A stretch of DNA of 64,000 bases from NCBI RefSeq assembly GCF_004115265.2, contig NW_022680356.1, forward strand, positions 1,619,001-1,683,000, read 5' to 3'. A program made the position numbers and the translations under genes. How positions within the stretch are numbered: position 1 is the stretch's first letter; each line of letters opens with the position of its first letter. Below the pieces are notes generated by a model. That model was not told the DNA's origin. It worked only from the letters and a program-made list of their open reading frames with translations, and did not search any database. Origin of the DNA: Rhinolophus ferrumequinum (lineage: Eukaryota > Chordata > Mammalia > Chiroptera > Rhinolophidae). Shown piece after piece: positions 55,935 to 64,000 of this stretch.

Positions 55935-57595
55935 CCCCATACTTTATTTATTTAGACATTCAATATTATTCTATATTAACTTCAGGTGTACAGCATAGTG
56001 GTTAGATATTTATATAACTTTTTAAAAATTTATTGGGGTGACAATTGTTAATAAAATTACATAAATTTCAGGTGTACAATTCTGTATTACATCATCTATA
56101 AATCCCATTGTGTGTTCACCATCCAAAGTCAGTTCTCCTTCTATCACCATATATTTGATCCCCCTTACCCTCATCTCCTATCCCGCCCCTTACCCTCTGG
56201 TAACCACTAAACTATTGTCTGTGTCTATGAGTTCTTGTTTCTCATTTGTTTGTCTTGTTCTTTTGTTGTTTTTGGTTTATATACCACATATCAGTGAAAT
56301 CATATGGTTCTCTGCTTTTTCTGTCTGACTTATTTCGCTTAGCATTATACTCTCAAGATCCATCCATGTTGTCACAAATGTGCCTATATCATCTTTTCTT
56401 ACCGCCGAATAGTATTCCATTGTGTATATATACCACAACTTCTTTATCCATTCATCTATCGAAGGACATTTTGGTTGCTTCCGTGTTTTGGCCACCGTAA
56501 ACAAAGCTGCAATGAACATTGGAGTACACGTGTCTTTATGTGTAGATGTTTTCAGATTTTTGGGGTAGATACCCAGGAGAGGGATTGCTGGGTCGTATGG
56601 TAATTCTATTCGTAATTTTTTGAGGAACCTCCACACTGCCTTCCATAGTGGCTGCACCAGTCTGCATTCCCACCAACAGTGTATGAGGGTCCCTTTTTCT
56701 CCACAGCCTCTCCAACACTTGTTACTATTTGTCTTGTTGATGATAGCCATTCTGACTGGGGTGAGGTGATATCTCAGTGTGGTTTTTATTTGCATTTCTC
56801 TGATGATTAGTGATGTTGAGCATTTTTTCATGTCTATTTGCCATTTGTATGTCCTCTTTGGAGAAATGTCTCTTCAGGTCCTCTGCCCATTTTTCAATTG
56901 GGTTGTTTGTTTTTTTGTTGTTGAGTTGCATGAGTTCCTTGTATATTTTGGATATTAGCCCCTTATCGGAGGCACTGTTTGCAAAAATCTTCTCCCATTC
57001 AGTGGGTTGTCTCTTTATTTTGTCGATGGTTTCTTTTGCTGTGTAGAAGCTTTTAAGTTTCATATAGTCCCATTCTTTTATTTTAGCTTTTACTTCCATT
57101 GCCTTTGGAGTCAAATTCATAAAATGCTCTTTGAACCCAAGGTCCATAAGTTTAGTACCTATGTTTTCTTCTATGCAGTTTATTGTGTCAGGTCTTATGC
57201 TTAAGTCTTTGATCCATTTTGAATTAATTTTGGTACATGGTGACAGACAGCAGTCCAGTTTCATTCTTTTGCATGTGGCTATCCAATTCTCCCAGCACCA
57301 TTTATTGAAGAGGCTGTCTTTTCTCCATTGTATGTTTTTTGCTTCTTTGTCAAAAATTATCTGTCCATATTTATGTGGTTTTATTTCTGGGTTCTCAAGT
57401 CTATTCCATTGGTCTATGTGTCTGTTTTTCTGCCAATACCATGCTGTTTTGATTATTGTTGCCCTGTCGTACAAGCTAAAGTCAGGGAGTGTGATACCTC
57501 CAGTATTGTCCTTTTTTCTTAAAATTGCTTTGGCTATTCGGGGTCTTTTGTGGTTCCAAACAAATTTGATGATTTATATTTATATAATTTAAAAA
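55935..57595 (-). mobile_element. 5'-truncated L1, ORF2 C-terminus and 3' UTR, antisense
   Basis: Two overlapping minus-strand frames give well-preserved L1 ORF2. At 56725-57474 they read [40 protein letters not shown] and [20 protein letters not shown]; at 56277-56831 [20 protein letters not shown] and [20 protein letters not shown]. One frameshift separates the two frames. The 3' UTR and A-rich end (read as T-rich DNA) reach about 55935. The copy is younger than the other L1s in this window but lacks the endonuclease and reverse-transcriptase core. Confidence 0.92.
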
Positions 57596-57599
57596 GTGA

Positions 57600-60500
57600 T
57601 CCCCCTGACTAGTCTAGTACCCACCTGGCACTATACATAGGTATTACCATATTGTTGACTATATTCCCTATGCTTTACTTTGCATCCCGTTGACTATTTC
57701 ATAACTACCAATTTGTACTTCTTAATCCCTTCACCTTTTTCACCCTACCCTCCAACTCCTCTCCCATCTATCACCCTGATAAATCTAGTACCCATCTGAC
57801 ACCATACAGTTATTACAATATTATTGACTATATTCCTTATGCTATACCCTACATCCCCAAGACTACTGTGTAATAACCAATGTGTACTTCTTAACCCTTT
57901 CCCTTTTTCACCCACCCTCTCAACCCTCCTCCCATCGGGCAACCATCAAAATGTTCTCTGTATCTATGAGTTTGTTTCTGTTTTGTTTGTTTATTTTGTT
58001 CTTTAGATTCCATATACAAGTGAAATCTCATTGCCTCTATCCTTCTCTGTCTGACATGCTCCACTCAGCACAACACCCTCCAGGTACATCCATGTTGCAG
58101 CAGATGGCAAGAACCCATTCCCTTCCATGGTCGAGCAATATTCCATTGTATATATGTACCATCTCTTCTTTATCCATTCATCTATTGATGGGCACTTAGG
58201 GTGTTCTGATATTCAGCCATTATAATAAATGCTGCAATGAACATTTGAAAGTACACATCCCCTTGAAGTAGCATTTGGGTTTCTTCAGATAAATACCCAT
58301 AAGTGGGATTACTGGGTCTTTCTTTGTCTCTTGTGATAGTCTTTGTTTTAAAGTCTGTTCTGTCTGGTATAAATTATTGCTACCTCTGCTTTTTTTGTTT
58401 GTTTGTTTCATTTTTTGTTTCCATTTTCATGAAATCTCTTTTTCCCATCCCTTTACTTTCAATCTGTGTGTGCCTCTTGATCTGAAGAGAGTCTCTTGTA
58501 GGCAAATGTAAGGGTCTTGTTTTCTTATCCAGTCAGCCACTCTATCTTTTGATTGGAGCATTTAATCCATTTACACTTAAAGTAATTGTTGATAGATATA
58601 TAATTATTGCTATTTTATTATTCATATTTTTTATCTGCTTTTTTTCTTCTTCTTAAAGAAGTCCCTCTAAGATTCCATGTAATACTGATTTAGTGGTGGT
58701 GAACTCCTTTGGCTTTTTCTTGTCTGGAAAGCTCTTTATTTGTCCTTCGATTTTAAATAATAGCCTTGCTGTGTAGAATAACCTTGGTTGTAGGCCCTTG
58801 CTTTTCATCACTTTGACTATTTTGTGCCAATCTCTTCTGGCCTGCAAAGTTTCTGTTGAGAAATCAGCTGACAGTCTTATGGGAGCTCCCTTGTAGGTCA
58901 CAAACTGCTTTTCTCTTGCTGCTTTTAAGATTCTCTTTTTGTCCTTAACCTTTGACACTTTAATGATGATGTATCTTGGTGTGGGCCTCTTTGGGTTCAT
59001 CTTGTTTGGGACTCTGTGCTTCCTGGGTTTGTGTGTCTATTTCCTTCACCAGGTTAGGGAAGTTTTCCATCATTATTTCTTCAAATAGGTTTTCAATTCC
59101 TTGCTCTCTCTCTTCTCCTTCTGGTACCCCTATAATGCAAATATTGGCATGCTTGACATTGTCTCAGAGGCCCCTTAAATGCTCCTCTTTTTTATTTATT
59201 TATTTATTATTTATTTGGATTACTTTTCCTTTTAGCTGTTCTGATTGGGTGTTTTCTTCCAAATTGCTGATTCAGTCCTCTGCTTCATCTAATCTACTGT
59301 TGATTCCCTCTAATGTATTCTTCATTTCAGTTATTGTATTCTTTATTTCTGACTGGTTCTTTTTAATGTTTCCTATCTCTTTGTTGAAGTTCTCCCTGAG
59401 GTCATTGAACATCCTTATAACCAGTGTTTGGAACTCTGTGTCTGGTAGATTACTTGTCTCCAATTTGTTTAGCTCTTTTTCTGGAGCTTTGTTCTGTTCT
59501 TTTATTTGGGACATGTTTCTTTGTCTCCCAATTTTGGCTGCTTCCCTGTGTTTGTTTCTATGTATTAGGTAGGGCTGCTATGCCTTCCAGTTTTAGTAGA
59601 ATGGCCTTATGTAGTAGGTGCGCTGTGGGGCCCTGGTACACTCTCCCTGGCCACCAGAGCTGGGTGCTCTAGGTGTGTCCCTGTATGGGTTGTCTGTGCC
59701 CTGCTGTTGTAGTTGAGCCTTAGTTGCTGTTTGCACATCAGTGAGAGGGATGGATCCTCAGGCTGACTGGTTGTGAGGACTGGCTGTGACTACAGTGGAG
59801 GGGCTGTTGTGCAAGGGCTGGCCTTACAGAGCAGGATTCACTTTAGTGGTGCTCTGGTGCCTGCCCAGTCTGCCCTTTGGGTGTGTCCCCTTTGAAGCAT
59901 CTGGGTGATGCTCCAGCTTGGTCTGAAGCTGGCCACCAGATGTGCCAATTCTGGGGCCTCCTGGGAGGGAACCTGCTGCAGGCCAAGTTTAACTGCAGTC
60001 TGTGCTCTGCCCGGGGCCGCCTGGTATGAACCACAAAGCAATTCACAGATGGCTGCCACCTGCACTGGGCTTAGAGGTGCCCGAGAGGCTAATCTGTGAA
60101 CCGAGACTGGCTGTCGCTAATGCCGAACTTAGGGCTGCTCAGCCAGAGGTACAGGACATGCCAAAACCAGATGCTGCTTGTTTGGGTTTTGTGAACCTTT
60201 GGGAGATTTTAGGAAAGTTTGCAGCATGAGCCAAGGGAGGCCATTTGTACAGAAAAGACACTGGAAGCGGTTTGGGTGTGGCTGAAAGTTGGGCGGGGGG
60301 TCTCAGAATCACTAGGGTGGGGCAGACAAAAGGTGATACCCAGTTTGGTGGAGACTCAGATATGGCATCTGCGTGCATCTGCATGCAAGGAAGAGGAGGG
60401 CTCAACAAAGAAACAGTGGCTTCTGCCAGCTTCTCTGTCTGGGAAAAAGATGCCTCTCCAGCCCTCACTCTGAAGCCAGACAACTCAGTTCCTCCTGTAT

Positions 60501-60985
60501 ATTGCTGGTGCCTTACCATCTGCTGCCCCAGTGCTGGAGCTCAGAGTGAGTGAGTCTGACAGTGAGTCATTCCATGCACAGCTCTTTAAGAGGAGCACCT
60601 GGTACTCCAGCCACCCTCTGTCCCTACTGGTTTTCCTAGTCAGATATTGTGGGGACTTCTCTCACCAGCACTGGAATCCTGGGCTGGGGAGTTTGGTGAG
60701 GGGCTGGACCACTTGCTCCTCAGGGGAGGACCTCTGCAGCTGAGATATTCCTCCCAGTTTTTAATGGTCACACACGGGTGTGGGACCAGCCTGTTCTGAG
60801 TCTCTGCCCCTCCTACCAGTCTCAAGGTGACTTTTTCTGCATGTCTGTAGTTGTTTCTGCTAGACTTCACGTGATTCTCAATGATGGTTGTTCTGCAGTT
60901 TAGTAGTAATTTTGATGTGATTGTGAAAGAAGGTAAGCACAGCATTTACCTACTCTGCCATCTTGACCACAAATCTCACACAGGG
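57600..60985 (-). mobile_element. L1 with 5' UTR and ORF1 but a mostly deleted ORF2, antisense
   Basis: From right to left: 5' UTR (about 60985 down to 59560, beginning tggtcaagatggcagagtag on the minus strand), ORF1, a short ORF2 start, then the 3' end. ORF1 is seen as a coiled-coil part (59272-59514, EFQTLVIRMFNDLRENFNKE) and an RRM/C-terminal part (58653-59000, KRPTPRYIIIKVSKVKDKKR, APIRLSADFSTETLQARRDW). At about 58320-58600 the endonuclease N-terminus is visible in decayed form (ITLSVNGLNAPIK-like). It runs directly into the ORF2 C-terminal AIPL-GIYLK motif near 58300, so most of ORF2 is gone. The 3' UTR contains two similar copies of a ctagtacccacctg-cac/cttcttaacccttt block (57605-57740 and 57780-57920). 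Confidence 0.85.
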
Positions 60986-60999
60986 GCCATTTTAAATGT

Positions 61000-62800
61000 T
61001 CAGGTAGGCATGTTAAAGAAAGTTTTTTTTTAAAAAAAATCAATTATTTTATTCAACCCACTGTAAATATCATTTCAATGTGTAATCAATGTAAAAAATT
61101 GTCCTTGAGCTATTTTACGTTCTAGTAAGTAAGGATTTGAAATCCAGTGTGTGTTTCCACTGACAGCACATCTCAGTGTGACTAGCCACGTTTCAAGGGC
61201 TTAGTAGCCACATTTCAAGGAGTGGCTGCTGTACGGGACAGCTCAGACCCAAGGGCTCAGCCCAGCTTAGTTGAGCGGGCCCCTCCGCCTCCAAGCTTCC
61301 TAGCTGTTTGTACTCTGCAGTCACTGATTTTTGCCTTATCTGCTTTATCTGTGCTATTGCTTCTTGATTTTTTTCTTTAAATTAACTCACATTTTAAACT
61401 TTACTAGGTTTACTTAAAAGAGAATCTTTAAATCATTATTGTAAATGGAGAGCTGGTAGTATTTGCTGAAGTAGAAGGTGTCAACCGAAAGGAAATGAAT
61501 CAGGCTTTGTCTAGAAATAAATGATGAAGATTTACTCAAAGGTCTTAGGGTCTGCAAACCAGAAACAATGCAATGCCCGGAGCATTCCGAAGGAGAAAGA
61601 AGAGTTAAGAGTTCTTAGAGAAAGTAGTTCATTCTTGAGAAGAATCCGTCCTGCATTTGTAGCTTCTGGATTGGTCCGAGATGATGATCTCCCAGGTGTC
61701 TGGCAGTCTGGCTGGTGCATGTCAGGTACCTGGACATGTGAACATTCATTCCTAAGTCCTTTGGAGATGATAAGAGGGTCATCAATAGGATTTATATTTA
61801 TAGCTGGAAAGTTCAAAAATTCAAGTTCCCAGGCTACTTACTCGTAGAATTGTTTCCTCATGCCCCAGTTTACTGGATTTTAGTAATTTAGCAGCTTAAC
61901 TATACTGACTCCATTTTATTTGTTCACTCTTTCCTCAATCATAACCATAAGAATGCCACGAAAGCAAAACAACCATGTTAAAAATTTCTGTCTCTCCACC
62001 CGCCTCCCTCCCCCCCACCCCCGCCCCACGTTGCCTGCTGAGGCCATATCCCATCTTTGTAAAAGAAGGTGGGTCATTGGGCATTAGAGGCATGCTAAGT
62101 CACCTCCAATACCAGGCAGGGGCAGTTCCTGGGTGCCCAGTGGTATGACCCCACTTCCTGGAGCCAATTACCTTCAGCCAAGCCCACAGGACACACCTGA
62201 AGTTGAGCAAGTTGGGCTGACCTTGAGTGAGTGAGAACACACAGCATTGCGGGGGGAGCTTGGTAAGAGGGTGTGAGAAAGAACCTAGTACAGAGTCTGG
62301 GCTTCAGTTGGATGATTTGGAGGCAGTTCTAAGGGACCCCAAAAGGTTGCCATGAGCATGAAATAAGGCAGCCTTTCCAAACACCTAATTCTGTGCCTGG
62401 CACATAGTAGGTGCATCCCTTTGCAGGGCAGGAGCTGTCTAGGCTCTGGGGTGTGTCAAGGCATGGCCCTGCCTGCTGCAGCATCTGTCCTGGGGGAAGC
62501 TTGTGGGCCTCAGAGGAGGCTGCAGGTCCCAAGACCCCCCCACCCCACTGGGGATGTACTACTGGGGACTCGGCGTGACCTCAGGGCCCAGATCTTCTGG
62601 CTTCATTGGTCTCTGTCACCCAACCCTGGCCATCCCCACGGAGGACAGACAGCTTTGTCCTCTGTTACAATGATGCGGGCCTCCAGCAGGAGTGGGAGAA
62701 CAGAAATGCTCAAGTTTATTATGGGGAATATCGGGGAGCTTGAACCAGGTCACTTGTGAATGTTTATTGAGGGCTTTGTGTATTTTTAAATGCTCTTTTG
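61000..62800 (+). other. Non-coding flank, probably KCNIP3 intron
   Basis: AT-rich then mixed sequence without a supported exon. A MIR 3'-end remnant lies at 62340-62415 (gcctggcacatagtaggtgc). Confidence 0.45.
62340..62415 (+). mobile_element. MIR 3' remnant
   Basis: Only the tail survives: caaacacctaattctgtgcc followed by tggcacatagtaggtgcat. Confidence 0.6.
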
Positions 62801-62804
62801 TGTG

Positions 62805-63700
62805 TGTGAGTTTTTCTGAATTGAAACTTTATTGAGATAATTGTAGATCCACATGCCGTTGTAAGAAATAACACAGAGATCCCACTTACCCTTCCCGTGG
62901 CATCTTGCAAAACTGCAGTACAAGGTCACAGTGGTATATTGACAGTGACGTAGTCTACCATTCTCATTCCAACCTTCATAGTTTTACACATGCTTGTGTG
63001 TGTGCATGTGTGTGTGTTTAGTGCTATGCGATTTTATCACAAATGTAGCTTTGTGTTGCTACCACCACAGCCATGGTACAGCACAGTTCTGTCATCACAA
63101 GGAGCCCGGGTGCTGTCCCTGTGTAACCATCCTCCCTCCCTCTCACCTCTCCCCGCATTAATAAGTCCTGGCCTACTAATTTGCTTCATCTCCAAAATTT
63201 TGTCATTCCGAAGTGTTATACAAATAGAATCCTACAGTATGCGACCTTCTGAGATTGGCTTCTTTCATTCAGTATAATTTCCCAGTTTGTTGTGTGTATG
63301 AACAGTCTGTTCTTTTTGATGGCTGCATAATATTCCACAGTGTGGATGGACCAGTTTGTTTAAGGCCACCTGGGATGTTTCCAGTATGGGGCTTTTGGAA
63401 ATAGAGCTGCTGTGACCATTTGTTTCCAGGTTTTGTTTGTTGGGATGAATGCTCAAGGGGACAATTTTTGGGTAGGATGGCAGTTGCATGTTTGTTTTTT
63501 TAAAGAAGCTGCCCACTGTCTTCCAGAAAGTCTAAAGCATTTCCCGTCCCCATCCGCAATGTCAAAGGGAGGCATTTCTCTCATCGGGACCAGCATTTGG
63601 TACTGTCACTATTTCTCATTTTAGACATTCTGATAGGCACGAGCCACAGCTCATGAGAGTTTCTGTCTGCATCTCTGATGACTACTGGGGTTGAGCACCT
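62805..63700 (-). mobile_element. Old L1 3' fragment, antisense
   Basis: Decayed antisense L1: aaactttattgagataattg at the start, gatggctgcataatattcca and ctgctgtgaccatttgtttc, then cagaaagtctaaagcattt and acattctgataggcacgagc. There is no intact frame. Confidence 0.72.
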
Positions 63701-64000
63701 TCTCAGGGGCTGCCTGGACACCTGTGCATCCTCCTCGGAGGAAATGTCTGTGCAGGGCTTTGTTACCTCCTCACAGATGCTTTCTGCTTTCACTCCTGGG
63801 TGTTGGAGGTGAGGGCCTCCTGGGTGTTGGGTGCTGGATGGGGAAGAATGTTCACACAACAGGCCAACCCAGTTCTCAGAGCTGACAAGGGCAGGAGGGG
63901 AAAGCAGACAAAAAATGCACCAGAAAACAAACACAGGATAAAAACAGGTGCTGAGATGGAGCATGCATGAAGGAGGGCAACCAGGATAAAGAGGCCAGGA
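63701..64000. other. Window end, nothing recognised
   Basis: The last 300 bases hold no exon, RNA or named repeat that I can support. Confidence 0.4.

Overview
The window is mammalian nuclear DNA: spliced genes with GT-AG introns, CpG-rich promoters, and abundant L1, MIR, MaLR and mariner/Tigger copies. It most resembles a bat, probably of the horseshoe or leaf-nosed lineage. The clue is a tRNA-headed SINE at about 12.05-12.42 kb whose head ends in a motif I associate with bat SINEs; this assignment comes from memory, not a search.

Three host loci lie on the plus strand. (1) 1290-9711 is a five-exon KRAB-type C2H2 zinc-finger gene (517 aa predicted, ten canonical fingers). It has a CpG-rich promoter, a strongly degenerate KRAB A box and a 0.7 kb pyrimidine tract in intron 3. 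(2) 31406-42981 is PROM2 (prominin-2). I could place all 23 coding exons with consistent phases, giving 835 aa with five membrane segments and no disruption. (3) 50272-50374 is a probable first coding exon of KCNIP3 (calsenilin/DREAM/KChIP3), whose remaining exons lie beyond the window. The order zinc-finger cluster, PROM2, KCNIP3 is that of human 2q11.1.

Layout: 1-1308 promoter and first exon of the zinc-finger gene; 1309-9711 its remaining exons, with a Tigger element, a MIR and simple repeats in the introns; 9712-22350 a repeat-rich intergenic block of old L1s holding a two-LTR MaLR element, a SINE dimer, two 80-bp MADE1-like mariner MITEs, a palindromic MITE and an internally deleted mariner; 22350-31100 mostly unique, GC-richer intergenic DNA with a CTCF-like motif; 31100-44870 PROM2; 44870-50200 intergenic DNA with opposed pyrimidine and purine tracts; 50200-55900 the KCNIP3 5' exon and the start of its intron; 55930-60985 two adjacent antisense L1 copies; 61000-64000 further intron with old repeats.

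The genes do not form a pathway: a nuclear DNA-binding protein, an apical membrane-protrusion protein and a calcium sensor sit side by side by ancestral synteny. I found no sign of an undescribed gene system. The most interesting points are the eroded KRAB box, the MADE1-like elements in an apparently non-primate genome, the stack of nested repeats, a possible 12-nt PROM2 microexon, and the diverged KCNIP3 N-terminal exon next to a long purine tract.
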